Assembly: GCF_023701745.1 (NCBI RefSeq) | Contig: NZ_JAJOZB010000001.1 | Location: forward strand, 1,178,001-1,242,000 | DNA: 64,000 nt | Reading direction: 5' to 3' | From: Streptomyces sp. RKAG293 | GTDB lineage: Bacteria > Actinomycetota > Actinomycetes > Streptomycetales > Streptomycetaceae | Part shown: piece by piece, positions 51,166 to 62,253 of the stretch | How the letters are laid out: each line of letters opens with the position of its first letter | Numbering within the stretch: position 1 is the first letter of the stretch | Translations under genes and position numbers: made by a program | Notes under the pieces: generated by a model | What the model was told of the DNA's origin: nothing | Database searches by the model: none | What the model saw: only the letters and a program-made list of their open reading frames with translations

Positions 51166-52764
51166 CTAGGAAGCGGCGGGGACCGGTACGGCGTGCGGAG
51201 TGCACACGACGTCGTGGCCGTCGAGCTTGCCCTTGATCAGGTAGTCGTCCACCCGGCTGTTGATGCACGGGTTGACCAGGCCGGTGACGCCGTGCGAGCC
51301 GGCGCCGTTCTCCGTGATGAGCTGCGAGCCCTGCAGACGCCGGTGCATCTCGAGAGCCCCGGTGTACGGCGTGGCCGCGTCACGGGTGCTCTGCACGATG
51401 AGGACACCGGGCAGCCCGCGGTGCGACCGTACGTCGACCGGGGTCTGCTGCTTGACGCCCCAGGTGGCGCACGGCAGGTTCATCCAGGCGTTGGACCAGG
51501 TCAGGAAGGGGTACTTCTGGTGGAGCTCCGTGTTGTCACGGTCCCACTTCTTCCAGCTGGTCGGCCACTTGGTGTCGGTGCACTCCACCGCAGTGTACAC
51601 CGCGGTGCCGTTCTCCGACGAGATGTTGCCGGCGGTGTCGGACATGTCCGGTCCCGCGGCACCGACGAGCGCCTGGGTGTCACCCGCGCGGTACTTGCTC
51701 CACACGCCCGCGACGGTCGCCCACGACGAGTCGTAGTACGCCGCGCCCTGGAAGAAGCCGAGCAGCTCGGCCGGGCCGACGACCCCGCCGATCGGGTTCG
51801 CCTTGGCGGCGGCGCGCAGGGCTTCCCACTGCGTCTGCACCTTCGCCGGGGTGTCACCGATGTGGTAGACGGAGTCGTACTTGGCGACCCACGCCTTCCA
51901 GTCGTCCCAGCGGCCCTGGAAGGCCACGTCCTGGTCCAGGTTGTTCTGGTACCAGACCTGGTCGTCGTCCGGGTTGACCACACTGTCGATGATCATGCGG
52001 CGCACATGGGTCGGGAAGAGCGTCGCGTACACGCCACCGAGGTAGGTGCCGTAGGAGACGCCGATGTAGTTCAGCTTCTTCTCGTGCAGGGCGGCACGCA
52101 CCACGTCGATGTCGCGGGCCGTGTTGGCCGTCGTCATCTGCGAGAGCATCTGCGCGCCGGTGCGCTCCAGGCAGCCCTTGGCGTACGCGGCGGCGAGCTT
52201 GCGCTGCGCGGTCTTGTCCGCCGTACTGCTGGGCACCGGGTCGGCCTTGGGGGCCTTCACGTACTCCTGCGGGTCCTGGCAGGAGATCGGCGCCGAGTGG
52301 CCGACGCCGCGCGGGTCGAAGCCCACGAAGTCGTACGCCTTGGCGGTGTTCACCCACAGCGCCGACTTGTTGGTGATCCGGAGCGGGAACCGCAGGCCCG
52401 AACCGCCGGGGCCGCCGGGGTTGTAGAGCAGTGCGCCCTGGCGCTCGGCCGGGGTGCCGGTGCTGCCGGCCCGGTCGACCGCGATCTTGATGGTCTTGCC
52501 GAACGGCCTGGCGTAGTCCACCGGAACGGTGACGTAGCCGCATTGGACAGGGGCCGGGATGCCCCAGTCGGCCGGACACGTGGCCCAGTCGATGCCCTTC
52601 TGGGCCGCACGGGCGGCCGCGATCTCCACGCCGATGGACTCGGCGAGTCCGCTCGGCTGGTGCTGGCCGGTGGGCCGCTTGTCTCCGGCGGTGGCCGCCG
52701 GAGCGGCGGCTATGGCGCCCGCTATGAGAGCGCCGGTGGAGACGAGCACAACAGTGCGTCTCAA
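51166..52764 (-). CDS. secreted tripeptidyl-aminopeptidase-like alpha/beta hydrolase
   Basis: A 532-residue extracellular serine peptidase. Residues ~1-26 are a signal peptide. The oxyanion block YNPGGPGGSG, the nucleophile elbow GVSYGTYLG (Ser near 238), the acid STRDAATP (Asp near 461) and GSHG (His near 490) form the triad of the Streptomyces tripeptidyl aminopeptidase group (S33). It likely trims short peptides outside the cell. TTG at 52764 is the start, supported by GGGGGAGGAA eight bases upstream. Confidence 0.93.
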   Translation of the reverse strand: MRRTVVLVSTGALIAGAIAAAPAATAGDKRPTGQHQPSGLAESIGVEIAAARAAQKGIDWATCPADWGIPAPVQCGYVTVPVDYARPFGKTIKIAVDRAGSTGTPAERQGALLYNPGGPGGSGLRFPLRITNKSALWVNTAKAYDFVGFDPRGVGHSAPISCQDPQEYVKAPKADPVPSSTADKTAQRKLAAAYAKGCLERTGAQMLSQMTTANTARDIDVVRAALHEKKLNYIGVSYGTYLGGVYATLFPTHVRRMIIDSVVNPDDDQVWYQNNLDQDVAFQGRWDDWKAWVAKYDSVYHIGDTPAKVQTQWEALRAAAKANPIGGVVGPAELLGFFQGAAYYDSSWATVAGVWSKYRAGDTQALVGAAGPDMSDTAGNISSENGTAVYTAVECTDTKWPTSWKKWDRDNTELHQKYPFLTWSNAWMNLPCATWGVKQQTPVDVRSHRGLPGVLIVQSTRDAATPYTGALEMHRRLQGSQLITENGAGSHGVTGLVNPCINSRVDDYLIKGKLDGHDVVCTPHAVPVPAAS

Positions 52765-52949
52765 GGAGTTCCTCCCCCTACTGACCCGCGACTTGTGGTC
52801 ACGGTGATCACAGAGATTCGAAAGGATCCTTTCGGCTGTGAGGTGCCTGTGAACAGGTCACACCGGCGATTCTTTACCAATACGTGACATGGTGTGCGAT
52901 CTGACGGCCCCGGCGGGCCCGCGAGTGCGGGGCTGCGGCGCGGGCGAGG

Positions 52950-53411
52950 TCAGCTCCAGCCGTAGCGTTCCGTCAGCCGTCCCACCACGCGGTCGAAGCG
53001 CGGACGGTCCAGCGCGCAGGCCTCCCGGCGCATCCCGTCGGGGTGCACGCGCAGCACCCGGTCGAGGTCGACCCAGGACTCGCGGCCGGCCGCGTCCCAG
53101 GATCCGGTGCCGATCGGCACCCATTCGCGGTCCTCGTCATGGCGCTTGCTGGACAGCTGGACGGCCAGCAGCGTGCCGGCCGACTCGCGGGCCACGACCA
53201 GCACCGGGCGGTCCTTGCCGCGGCCGTCGTTCTCTTCGAACGGCACCCACGTCCAGACGATTTCGCCGGGATCCGGGTCGCCGTCGCGGTCGGGCGCGTA
53301 CGTCGTCCGTACCGGTCCGGCCTCGTGGGGCTGTGCCTCGCGCGTCGCGGTGGGGCCTTCGCGGCCGGGGGACGGGGCCGGTACCGCTGCGTCGTTGATC
53401 GAAGTGCTCAT
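52950..53411 (-). CDS. MazF/PemK-like toxin-family protein
   Basis: A 153-residue protein. The C-terminal ~105 residues (about 48 onward) have GEIVWTWVPFEENDGRGKDRPVLVVA and WVPIGTGSWD, the PemK/MazF fold of mRNA interferases. The N-terminal ~45 residues are disordered. No antitoxin gene is adjacent. It overlaps the ureD stop by 4 bases (ATGA), so it lies at the end of the urease operon. It may be a regulatory nuclease or a decayed toxin. No ribosome site is visible, so the start could be further downstream. Confidence 0.75.
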   Translation of the reverse strand: MSTSINDAAVPAPSPGREGPTATREAQPHEAGPVRTTYAPDRDGDPDPGEIVWTWVPFEENDGRGKDRPVLVVARESAGTLLAVQLSSKRHDEDREWVPIGTGSWDAAGRESWVDLDRVLRVHPDGMRREACALDRPRFDRVVGRLTERYGWS

Positions 53412-54271
53412 CGGGCCACGCTAACGCGTTCGGCCGCGGCGGTCTGCGGGTGGTGGGCACCGGAACCGTCACCGTTCGGCAGCACCGTTCGCATCGCCTT
53501 GTCGAGCAACCGGCGCAGGCACAACGCGTCGGGCGCCACGGCCGTGACCAGGACGGCGGGACCGGCGAGCGGGGTGCTGACGGCCTGGCCGCCGTCGGGG
53601 TCCGCCGCGAGGAGTGCGGCCGCCGGCGGCTCATGGGCGAAGTCGGGCGACACGACGAGGAGTTGGCCGACGGCACGGTACCGGTGCACGACCGCGGGAC
53701 CGTCCCAGCCCGGGACGCCGGGACCGAACGACAGCTCCTGGTCCAGCAGGAGCTCCCCTGCGCGGTGCACGGTCAGCCGGGTGGTGAGCCGCCCGGGCCG
53801 CTCCCCCGCGCGGCCGAGCACCTGCTCGTCGCGGTAGACGAGCCGGGCGCCCGCCGCGAGCTCGACACGGGTGGTCATCCGCAGGTCGCTGCCCGCGGCC
53901 GCGATGACCTGCTCGGGCAGCCAGCGCAGGACCGCGTCCTGGCCGACGACCAACCGCACGTCGTACGTGGCGGGTTCACCGGACGTGCCCGGCAGCGAGA
54001 TGGTCGCGGCCGCGCTGGTCACCGTCAGCTCGGCGCCCGCGCCCACCTCGGCGGACAGCTCCAGCCGGTCGCCGCCCAGCGGGGCGCTCATCGCGCCGAT
54101 GACCGTGACCTGGGCGCCGCGGCCGGTGGCCCGCGTACGGCGCAGCGCGAACGGACCGTCGCCGGCGAGCACCGGCAGCACGGTCCCGCCGCACCCGTCG
54201 GCCACGGCGGCGATGCGGGCGGCGGCGCCCACCCCGCCGGCGCGCGACCCGCCCGTGACAGCGGCGGTCAT
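53408..54271 (-). CDS. ureD: urease accessory protein UreD
   Basis: A 287-residue maturation factor that helps UreFG load nickel into urease. It has [44 protein letters not shown] and [13 protein letters not shown], the UreD (UreH) pattern. It overlaps ureG by 4 bases and is followed by the MazF-like gene. Confidence 0.93.
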   Translation of the reverse strand: MTAAVTGGSRAGGVGAAARIAAVADGCGGTVLPVLAGDGPFALRRTRATGRGAQVTVIGAMSAPLGGDRLELSAEVGAGAELTVTSAAATISLPGTSGEPATYDVRLVVGQDAVLRWLPEQVIAAAGSDLRMTTRVELAAGARLVYRDEQVLGRAGERPGRLTTRLTVHRAGELLLDQELSFGPGVPGWDGPAVVHRYRAVGQLLVVSPDFAHEPPAAALLAADPDGGQAVSTPLAGPAVLVTAVAPDALCLRRLLDKAMRTVLPNGDGSGAHHPQTAAAERVSVAR

Positions 54272-54960
54272 GTCCGGTCCGCGGTCCAGGCGGCGAGCCG
54301 CTCGCGGATCCAGCCGGCGACCGGGGCGATGCCGTCCTCGGCGGTCAGCGCGGTGAAGACGACCGGGAGGTCGCCGCGCTGGGCCTTGGCGTCGCGGGCC
54401 ATGACGCCGAGGTCGGCGCCGACCAGCGGGGCGAGGTCGGTCTTGTTGACGACCAGCAGGTCCGAAGTGGTCACGCCGGGCCCGCCCTTGCGCGGGATCT
54501 TGTCGCCGCCCGCGACGTCGATGACGAAGATCTGTGCGTCCACCAGGCCCTTGGAGAACGTGGCGGTGAGGTTGTCGCCGCCCGACTCGACCAGGACGAG
54601 GTCCAGCGGCCCGACCGCGTCCTCCAGGTCCTCGACGGCTTCGAGGTTGGCGGAGATGTCGTCGCGGATCGCGGTGTGCGGGCAGGCACCGGTCTCCACC
54701 GCGCTGATGCGCTCCGGGGGCAGCACCGCGTGGCGCAGCAGGAACTCGGCGTCCTCACGGGTGTAGATGTCGTTGGTGACCACCGCGATGGACAGCTCGT
54801 CGCGCAACCGGCGGCAGAGCGCGGCGACGGTGGCGGTCTTGCCGGAGCCGACGGGGCCGCCGAGGCCCACCCGCAGGGCCCGGCGGGTGCCGTCGGGGCG
54901 CCGGGCGGGGGTGCCGTAGGTGTAGCGCTCGGGGTAGGTGTCCGGGTGGTCGAGGTGCAT
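54268..54960 (-). CDS. ureG: urease accessory GTPase UreG
   Basis: A 230-residue GTPase that delivers nickel. The P-loop GPVGSGKT, the metal-site region [12 protein letters not shown] and the NKTDLAP motif are intact. The N-terminal ~28 residues are extended and His-containing ([11 protein letters not shown]). Sits 70 bases after ureF on the minus strand, with GGTC repeats in the gap. Confidence 0.95.
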   Translation of the reverse strand: MHLDHPDTYPERYTYGTPARRPDGTRRALRVGLGGPVGSGKTATVAALCRRLRDELSIAVVTNDIYTREDAEFLLRHAVLPPERISAVETGACPHTAIRDDISANLEAVEDLEDAVGPLDLVLVESGGDNLTATFSKGLVDAQIFVIDVAGGDKIPRKGGPGVTTSDLLVVNKTDLAPLVGADLGVMARDAKAQRGDLPVVFTALTAEDGIAPVAGWIRERLAAWTADRT

Positions 54961-55030
54961 GGTCGGCTCCGGGGTCGGTCGGTCGGTCGGATGGCGGCGG
55001 ACGGCAGGAAGGTTCGCGGTCGTCCCGGGG

Positions 55031-55747
55031 TCAGGAGGCGAAGAGCCGGACGGGCCAGGCCGCGTGCTGCTCGGCGTGGAGGTCGAGCAGCGGCGCGGAC
55101 GCGGCGGGCAGGGCTTCGAGCCCTTCCGTCGCGGCGCGGGCGGCGGCCAGGGCGGCGCGTTCGGCCACGGCGTCGAGTTCGGGGGCGAGGCGGGCCAGGA
55201 CGGCGCCGACGGAGAAGGGGTCGAGGCCGAGCAGCCGGACGGCGGCGGTGGTCGGGCCGGTGACGGCTTCGTAGGCCGCCACGTGCGCCGCGTCCAGTGG
55301 GGTCAGGCCCGCGGCGCGGGCGGTGACGCCGAGCACGATCGGCTGATGTGCGCCGCGCGGGCGGGCGGCGGCGAGCCGGTCGAGTTCCGCGGCGGGCCAG
55401 GCGGCCCGCGCGGCGCGCATCAGTTGCCGGCCGAGCTTGCGGGCGGTGGCGCGCAGCGCGGGTGACGGGGTGCGGGCGTCGGCGGCGGCGTCGAGCAGCA
55501 GCGGGTCGAGACCCGCGCAGGCCGCCGCGGCGAGCGCGGCGGCCACCAGCCCCGAGGTGTGCAGCCGGCCCCGGCAGAAGGCGGCGAGACTGGCCGGGTC
55601 ATGGATGAGGCCGGCGGTGACGGCCGCCTCGCCACCGCCGGAGTGGGCGTGACCGCCGGCCGGGAACCGTCCGTCGGCCAGCATCAGCAGCGCGGCCCTG
55701 GCGGCGGGGGCCGGTGCCGTCGTGGGCACCGTGGCACTCGACGTCAT
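55031..55747 (-). CDS. ureF: urease accessory protein UreF
   Basis: A 238-residue helical protein that acts as a GTPase-activating partner of UreG. It has [24 protein letters not shown] near residue 20 and the C-terminal [16 protein letters not shown] block. ATG at 55747 overlaps the ureC stop by one base. Expression is coupled. Confidence 0.92.
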   Translation of the reverse strand: MTSSATVPTTAPAPAARAALLMLADGRFPAGGHAHSGGGEAAVTAGLIHDPASLAAFCRGRLHTSGLVAAALAAAACAGLDPLLLDAAADARTPSPALRATARKLGRQLMRAARAAWPAAELDRLAAARPRGAHQPIVLGVTARAAGLTPLDAAHVAAYEAVTGPTTAAVRLLGLDPFSVGAVLARLAPELDAVAERAALAAARAATEGLEALPAASAPLLDLHAEQHAAWPVRLFAS

Positions 55748-57468
55748 CAGAAGAGGAAGTAACGCTGGGCCATGGGCAGTTCGGCGGCGGGGGCCGGTTC
55801 GACGACCTCGCCGTCGATGCGCACGGTGAAGGTGTCGGGGTCGACCTCGACGCGCGGCAGGGCGTCGTTCTCCCGCATGTCGGCCTTGGTCAGCGCCCGG
55901 GTGCTGCGGATCGGCAGGAACCGCTTGCCGAGGCCGAGCCGGTCCGGGAGTCCGTCGTCGAGCGCGGTGTGGGTGGTGAAGTTGAAGGAGTTGGCGGCCG
56001 GGGCACGTCCGACGGCGCCGAACATGGGCCGGGGCAGCACCGGTTGGGGGGTGGGGATGGAGGCGTTGGCGTCGCCCATCTGCGCGTAGGCGATCTGGCC
56101 GCCCTTGATGACGAGCAGCGGCTTGACGCCGAAGAACGCCGGTTCCCACAGGACGAGGTCGGCGAGCTTTCCGGTCTCGACCGAGCCGATCTCCTGGTCC
56201 AGGCCCTGCGCGACCGCCGGGTTGATGGTGTATTTGGCGACATAGCGACGAGCCCGGTGGTTGTCAGCGCGCCCGTCCCCGGGCAGGGATCCACGGCGCT
56301 TCTTCATCACGTGCGCGGTCTGCCAGGTCCGCAGCACGACCTCGCCGACCCGCCCCATGGCCTGGGAGTCGGAGCTGATGATGCTGATCGCGCCGAGGTC
56401 GTGCAGGAAGTCCTCGGCGGCGATCGTCGAGGGCCTGATGCGCGATTCCGCGAAGGCGAGGTCCTCGGGGACGGCCGGGTTGAGGTGATGGCAGACCATC
56501 AGCATGTCGAGGTGCTCCTCGACGGTGTTGACGGTGTGCGGCCGGGTGGGATTGGTCGAGGACGGCAGCACGTTGGGCCGGGAGACGACGGTGATGATGT
56601 CGGGTGCGTGCCCGCCGCCCGCACCTTCGGTGTGGTAGGCGTGGATGCCGCGGCCGGCGATGGCGGCGAGGGTGTCCTCGACGAAGCCGGCCTCGTTCAG
56701 GGTGTCGGTGTGGATGGCGAGCTGGGCTCCGGTGGCGTCGCACACCGTCAGACAGGCGTCGATGGCGGCCGGGGTCGCCCCCCAGTCCTCATGGATCTTG
56801 AATCCCACGGCGCCGCCGCGCAGCTGGCTGTACATCGCCTCGGACGACACCGTGTTGCCCTTGCCGAGCAGTCCTATGTTGACCGGATACGCCTCCAGCG
56901 CCGCGAACATCCGGGCCAGGTGCCAGGGTCCGGGGGTGATGGTGGTGGCCCTGGTGCCCTCGGCGGGGCCGGTGCCGCCGCCGACGATGGTCGTCACCCC
57001 GGCGGACAGGGCCTGGTCGACGACGGTCGGTGAAATGAAGTGGACGTGCGCGTCGACCGCTCCGGCGGTGAGGATCCTGCCGTTGCCCGCGATGATCTCG
57101 GTCTCGGGTCCGATCACCAGGTCCGGATGCACGCCGTCCATCGTCTCGGGGTTTCCGGCCTTGCCGATCGCGGTGATACGGCCGTCCCGGATGCCGATGT
57201 CCGCCTTGACGACGCCCCAGTGGTCCAGGACGACCGCGCCGGTGATGACGGTGTCGGGGGTGCCTTCCGCGCGGGTCGCCCGGGACTGGCCCATGGACTC
57301 GCGGATCACCTTCCCGCCGCCGAAGACCACCTCGTCGCCGGAGCCGGCCGGGCCGCCGGACAGATCCCGTTCGACCTCGATCAGCAGGTCGGTGTCGGCG
57401 AGCCGGATCCGGTCGCCCGCCGTCGGGCCGAACAGGTCGGCGTATACGGCGCGGGTGAGTTCAGCCAT
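55747..57468 (-). CDS. ureC: urease subunit alpha
   Basis: A 573-residue catalytic subunit that hydrolyses urea to ammonia and carbamate. Metal ligands are kept: the HVH pair (near 141), the carbamylated lysine in GFKIHEDWG (near 224), AIHTDTLNE and [12 protein letters not shown]. The mobile-flap cysteine lies in MVCHHLNP (near 324). ATG at 57468 is the family start, although the frame is open upstream into ureB. Confidence 0.98.
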   Translation of the reverse strand: MAELTRAVYADLFGPTAGDRIRLADTDLLIEVERDLSGGPAGSGDEVVFGGGKVIRESMGQSRATRAEGTPDTVITGAVVLDHWGVVKADIGIRDGRITAIGKAGNPETMDGVHPDLVIGPETEIIAGNGRILTAGAVDAHVHFISPTVVDQALSAGVTTIVGGGTGPAEGTRATTITPGPWHLARMFAALEAYPVNIGLLGKGNTVSSEAMYSQLRGGAVGFKIHEDWGATPAAIDACLTVCDATGAQLAIHTDTLNEAGFVEDTLAAIAGRGIHAYHTEGAGGGHAPDIITVVSRPNVLPSSTNPTRPHTVNTVEEHLDMLMVCHHLNPAVPEDLAFAESRIRPSTIAAEDFLHDLGAISIISSDSQAMGRVGEVVLRTWQTAHVMKKRRGSLPGDGRADNHRARRYVAKYTINPAVAQGLDQEIGSVETGKLADLVLWEPAFFGVKPLLVIKGGQIAYAQMGDANASIPTPQPVLPRPMFGAVGRAPAANSFNFTTHTALDDGLPDRLGLGKRFLPIRSTRALTKADMRENDALPRVEVDPDTFTVRIDGEVVEPAPAAELPMAQRYFLF

Positions 57469-57772
57469 CGAGGGCTCCCGCGGTCTCGCCGCGCAGCCCG
57501 GCGACGATGCGCGCACCGCCGATGGGGACCAGCTCCACCGCGACCGGGATGCCCGGCTCGAAGCGCACCGCGGTGCCGGCGGCGATGGACAGCCGCAGGC
57601 CGTGGGCGGCCGCGCGGTCGAAGTCCAGACCGGGGTTGGTCTCGGCGAAGTGGTAGTGGGAGCCGACCTGGACCGGACGGTCGGCGGTGTTGAGCACCGT
57701 CAGCCGGGTGACGGGCTTTCCGGCGTTGAGCGGTACGGGCTCGTCCGCGTGGAGGATCTCTCCGGGGATCAT
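57461..57772 (-). CDS. ureB: urease subunit beta
   Basis: A 103-residue structural subunit: [20 protein letters not shown], then [20 protein letters not shown]. It overlaps ureC by 8 bases and follows ureA by 16 bases. Confidence 0.97.
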   Translation of the reverse strand: MIPGEILHADEPVPLNAGKPVTRLTVLNTADRPVQVGSHYHFAETNPGLDFDRAAAHGLRLSIAAGTAVRFEPGIPVAVELVPIGGARIVAGLRGETAGALDG

Positions 57773-57788
57773 CGGTGGGGCCTCCTCG

Positions 57789-58091
57789 TCAGACGATCGG
57801 GTCGTGCACGGTGACCAGCTTGGTCCCGTCGGGGAAGGTGGCCTCGACCTGCACGTCCGGGATCATCTCGGGGATGCCGTCCATGACGTCGGCCCGGCTC
57901 AGCACCGTGCGGCCCGAGGCCATCAGGTCGGCGACGGTGCGGCCGTCGCGGGCGCCTTCGAGGATGTGCGCGGTGATCAGCGCGATGGACTCGGGGTGGT
58001 TGAGCCGTAGACCGCGCGCGCGGCGCCGGTCCGCCACGTCGGCGGCGACGTGGATGAGCAGGCGCTCCTGCTCATGGGGGGTCAGTTGCAC
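57789..58091 (-). CDS. ureA: urease subunit gamma
   Basis: A 100-residue subunit, [19 protein letters not shown] and then [11 protein letters not shown] and [12 protein letters not shown] at 58091 is chosen because GAGG lies seven bases upstream and the length fits the family; a GTG at 58097 would be too close to that site. It is the first gene of the operon, under a GlnR-like site. Confidence 0.95.
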   Translation of the reverse strand: MQLTPHEQERLLIHVAADVADRRRARGLRLNHPESIALITAHILEGARDGRTVADLMASGRTVLSRADVMDGIPEMIPDVQVEATFPDGTKLVTVHDPIV

Positions 58092-58137
58092 GGCCACACC
58101 TCACAGTCGATCGGGTGCGGAACGATAGTTCGGCGGC

Positions 58138-58163
58138 GTTTCACCGGCGTTAACTCACGTTAC
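58138..58163. promoter_or_regulatory. GlnR-like box upstream of ureA
   Basis: On the minus strand, GTAAC-N5-TTAAC-N6-GAAAC lies 47 bases before ureA. The TTAAC-N6-GAAAC part matches the GlnR motif gTnAC-N6-GaAAC. This suggests nitrogen control of urease, known for Streptomyces in general. Confidence 0.6.
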
Positions 58164-59783
<1,620 letters not shown>

Positions 59784-59861
59784 CGCACTGAGCGCGCACC
59801 GCACGGGCGCGCGCCCGGCAGTGCGCACCGCACCTCATGCACGACGACCGCTCCGACCGTC

Positions 59862-60161
59862 TCATTCGCGGCCCGGACGCCGATCCCCGGCGTCCGGGCC
59901 GCGGTGTTCCGCGGCGATGCCGAAGCGGCGGCGTTCGCCCGTGGCGGACGCCCGGGAGCCGAACGAGGAGACCGTGCTGATCACCGGCTCCTCGGCCGCC
60001 GCATCAAGATCGCGCAGTCGCTGCAGGTCAGCGGCGGAGACCAGGGCGACGAGCGGCTTGCCGTGGCGCGTCAGCACCACCTGCTCACCGCCGTAGACAA
60101 CGCGGTTGATCAGTTCCGCGAGCTCCGCACGCGCTTGTGTCACCGGGACTTCATGGGCCAT
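59862..60161 (-). CDS. Phd/YefM-type antitoxin
   Basis: A roughly 99-residue DNA-binding antitoxin: [42 protein letters not shown]. No toxin gene is adjacent; the neighbour across the operator is clpP. The last ~20 residues ([20 protein letters not shown]) overlap a 15-bp hairpin, so the frame may run through an old terminator. ATG at 60161 is the family start; ATG 60170 and 60173 are also in frame. Confidence 0.85.
   Translation of the reverse strand: MAHEVPVTQARAELAELINRVVYGGEQVVLTRHGKPLVALVSAADLQRLRDLDAAAEEPVISTVSSFGSRASATGERRRFGIAAEHRGPDAGDRRPGRE
59868..59902. terminator. hairpin inside the 3' end of the antitoxin gene
   Basis: A perfect 15-bp stem with a five-base loop, between the M28 peptidase and the antitoxin stop. 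It is probably a bidirectional terminator whose sequence is translated at the antitoxin's C-terminus. Confidence 0.75.
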
Positions 60162-60180
60162 GCTCCCCATCATATCGAGA

Positions 60181-60195
60181 TGTACGTCCTGTACA
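60181..60195. promoter_or_regulatory. palindrome between the antitoxin and clpP genes
   Basis: TGTAC-N5-GTACA is a perfect inverted repeat, with another TTACA half-site 15 bases on. It lies 19 bases from the antitoxin start and 22 from clpP, so it could control both. The antitoxin is the obvious binder. Confidence 0.6.
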
Positions 60196-60217
60196 TTTTT
60201 TACATGGAGGTGCCGCC

Positions 60218-60853
60218 ATGATCCGACCCACCGCCCGCTACGTCCTGCCCGAGTTCACCGAACGCACCAGCTCCGGGACCCGCACCATGGACCCGTACTC
60301 CAAGCTGCTGCAGGAACGCGTCGTCATCCTCGGGACGCAGATCGACGACACCTCCGCCAACGACGTCATGGCGCAGTTCATCCATCTGGAGAGCTCGGCA
60401 CCCGGGCAGGACATCTCGCTGTACATCAACTCCCCCGGCGGCTCGTTCACCGCCATGACCGCGATCTACGACACGATGCAGTTCGTGACCTGCGACGTGT
60501 CGACGGTCTGCATCGGCCAGGCGGCCTCGGCCGCCGCCGTGCTGCTCGCCGCCGGCGCGCCCGGGAAGCGCATGATCACGCCGGGCGCGCGGGTCCTCAT
60601 CCACCAGCCGTCCTTCGGCCAGGCCGTACAGGGCACCATCGCAGACCTGGAGATCCAGGCCCGGGAACTGCTGCGCACCCGGGAGCAGTTGGAGGCGCTG
60701 CTGGTGCGGCACACCGGCAAGGAGCCCGAGCGGGTCAGCGCCGACATCGAGCGCGACATGATCCTCGACGCCACGCAGGCGCTGGCCTACGGAATCGTCG
60801 ACCGGGTCACCCTCAGCCGGAAGACCAGCGGCACCGCGCACGGCATCCGGTGA
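60218..60853 (+). CDS. clpP: ATP-dependent Clp protease proteolytic subunit
   Basis: A 211-residue ClpP. The triad is Ser104 (GQAASAAAV), His129 (RVLIHQPS) and Asp176 by alignment. GGA GG precedes ATG at 60218. It stands alone, without a second clpP gene or clpX. Its stop overlaps the start of a small gene (GTGA), and a Phd-type antitoxin diverges from it across a shared palindrome. It may be one of the extra ClpP paralogues typical of Streptomyces. Confidence 0.95.
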   Translation: MIRPTARYVLPEFTERTSSGTRTMDPYSKLLQERVVILGTQIDDTSANDVMAQFIHLESSAPGQDISLYINSPGGSFTAMTAIYDTMQFVTCDVSTVCIGQAASAAAVLLAAGAPGKRMITPGARVLIHQPSFGQAVQGTIADLEIQARELLRTREQLEALLVRHTGKEPERVSADIERDMILDATQALAYGIVDRVTLSRKTSGTAHGIR

Positions 60854-61164
60854 CACCGGTGGTGCCGGAACCGCCGCCGCTGCCGGCCCTGACGCGTTCC
60901 GAGGGCGAACTCGTCGACCGCTATCTGGAGATCGTGGACCTGCTGGGACGGATCAACCCGTCCCGTTCCCGCGACACCTACGGCGCGCTGCGCGCCGCCC
61001 AGGCCCTGGTCGGCAGGGCGACGGCGCTGCGCGAGGCACTGGCGGTGATGCACGACCGCGGCGAGACCGAGGTGCACACGGGCACGCTGGGCAGGGCGCT
61101 GCGCGTCCTGGACGGCGAGCGGCGGGCGTCCCTGGTGACCGTCCCGCCGCAGCCGGACCACTGA
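60850..61164 (+). CDS. small helical protein translationally coupled to clpP
   Basis: A 104-residue protein: a proline start ([14 protein letters not shown]), then helices ([58 protein letters not shown]). GTG at 60850 overlaps the clpP stop (GTGA), so both are made together. I do not recognise the family. Its location suggests a ClpP cofactor or adaptor, but this is inference. Confidence 0.65.
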   Translation: MTPVVPEPPPLPALTRSEGELVDRYLEIVDLLGRINPSRSRDTYGALRAAQALVGRATALREALAVMHDRGETEVHTGTLGRALRVLDGERRASLVTVPPQPDH

Positions 61165-61410
61165 CGGCCCATCGGGGCGACATCCGCCCGCACGTTCGGA
61201 GTAGTCACCCTTGCGCGTGACGGGTGGATGTTGCAGCACCGACTTGCGACGTCCGCCCGTCACGGTCATTGCCTCCGCCCCAGGTCAACCGGCGTGCGCC
61301 CGGGCGGAAACGGCAGCGGCCGGCGTTCCGTCCACCCGAATAGGTGATGGGTGATGAGAATCACATAAAGCCGTTTGTGTACCGATCCGAGCGCATTCGT
61401 GAGTCATGCT
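61165..61410. other. intergenic region upstream of the riboswitch
   Basis: About 245 bases between the clpP-coupled gene and the ydaO-type element. It should contain the promoter of the NlpC/P60 gene. No ORF with clear features was seen. Confidence 0.5.
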
Positions 61411-61644
61411 CCCTTCGACGACAAGACCCCGCCGCCGTGGTGGGGCGGTCCGAGCGGACGCCCAATCCTGCCGCCGCCCGGATGCCCGGTCGACACTGCA
61501 ACGGCAGGAACGGAGGACCCAGGCACGACGGGGCCGGCCCAGCGGTATCCAGGCCGTCCCCTTGGGGTGAAGCCGCGTCAGCGGCCGGGATTCTTCGCCT
61601 GCCCGAACCCGACAGGTCATCCTTCGCAAGCGGACGACGAAGGG
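61411..61644 (+). ncRNA. ydaO-type (c-di-AMP) riboswitch
   Basis: A long leader before the NlpC/P60 gene. Its 3' part has the conserved ydaO features GCCCGAACCCGACAG and CTTCGCAAGCG, preceded by GGGGTGAA and CTTCGCC. CCCTTCG (61411-61417) can pair with CGAAGGG (61638-61644) as the P1 closing stem. This class binds c-di-AMP and is common before wall hydrolases in Streptomyces. Here the SD site GAAGGG lies inside the 3' half of P1, six bases before the ATG, so ligand binding may block translation. Confidence 0.85.
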
Positions 61645-61650
61645 TTTCGC

Positions 61651-62121
61651 ATGGCCAGGTCCGGCATGTCCACACGTCTGTCCCGTCTGGGGGCCGCCTC
61701 GGTCCTCACCGCCGCCGCTGTCGCGGTCCCCGCCCTGCTGCCGGCCACCGCCACCCACGCCGACGCGGCCACCGTCTCCGCCAAGGCCCTGAGCATCGCA
61801 GCGTCGAAGAAGGGCTCGCCGTACCAGTACGGTGCCGCGGGGCCGAACCGCTTCGACTGCTCAGGACTCACCCTGTACTCGTTCAACAAGGCCGGCAAGA
61901 AGCTGCCCCGCACCACCGGCGCCCAGTACAACAGCACCAAGCACATCACGGCGTCGAGCCGACAGGTCGGCGACCTGGTGTTCTTCCACACCGGCAGCAG
62001 CGTCTACCACGTCGGCATCTACGCCGGCAGCGGCAAGATCTGGCACGCCCCCAAGACCGGCACCCGGGTCCGGCTGGAGAAGATCTGGACCGGCAGTGTC
62101 TGGTACGGCCGGGTCCGCTGA
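61651..62121 (+). CDS. secreted NlpC/P60 cell-wall hydrolase
   Basis: A 156-residue peptidoglycan endopeptidase. Signal peptide 1 to ~40. The catalytic Cys70 is in RFDCSGL, His120 in YHVGIYAG and the third residue His132 in WHAP. It cuts peptide bonds in the cell wall. ATG at 61651 lies six bases after GAAGGG, which is part of the riboswitch stem. A hairpin follows. Confidence 0.95.
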   Translation: MARSGMSTRLSRLGAASVLTAAAVAVPALLPATATHADAATVSAKALSIAASKKGSPYQYGAAGPNRFDCSGLTLYSFNKAGKKLPRTTGAQYNSTKHITASSRQVGDLVFFHTGSSVYHVGIYAGSGKIWHAPKTGTRVRLEKIWTGSVWYGRVR

Positions 62122-62124
62122 CGG

Positions 62125-62156
62125 CGCGCGGGGCCCGGACGCCCCGGACCCGCGCG
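62125..62156 (+). terminator. hairpin after the NlpC/P60 gene
   Basis: CGCGCGGG and CCCGCGCG form an 8-bp stem around a GC-rich loop, three bases past the stop. Confidence 0.45.
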
Positions 62157-62253
62157 GCCGTTGCGCGGGGCGGGCCGATATTCCCGGCAAGGACGCCCGC
62201 CTGACGGCTATGTTGACCCCGTTTGGGACCAACCCACCGGCCGGGAGCCGTAT

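Noticed and set aside
52950..53411. MazF/PemK-like gene as a complete toxin-antitoxin pair
   Set aside because: No antitoxin frame lies beside it, and the Phd-type gene is 6.5 kb away and of another family.
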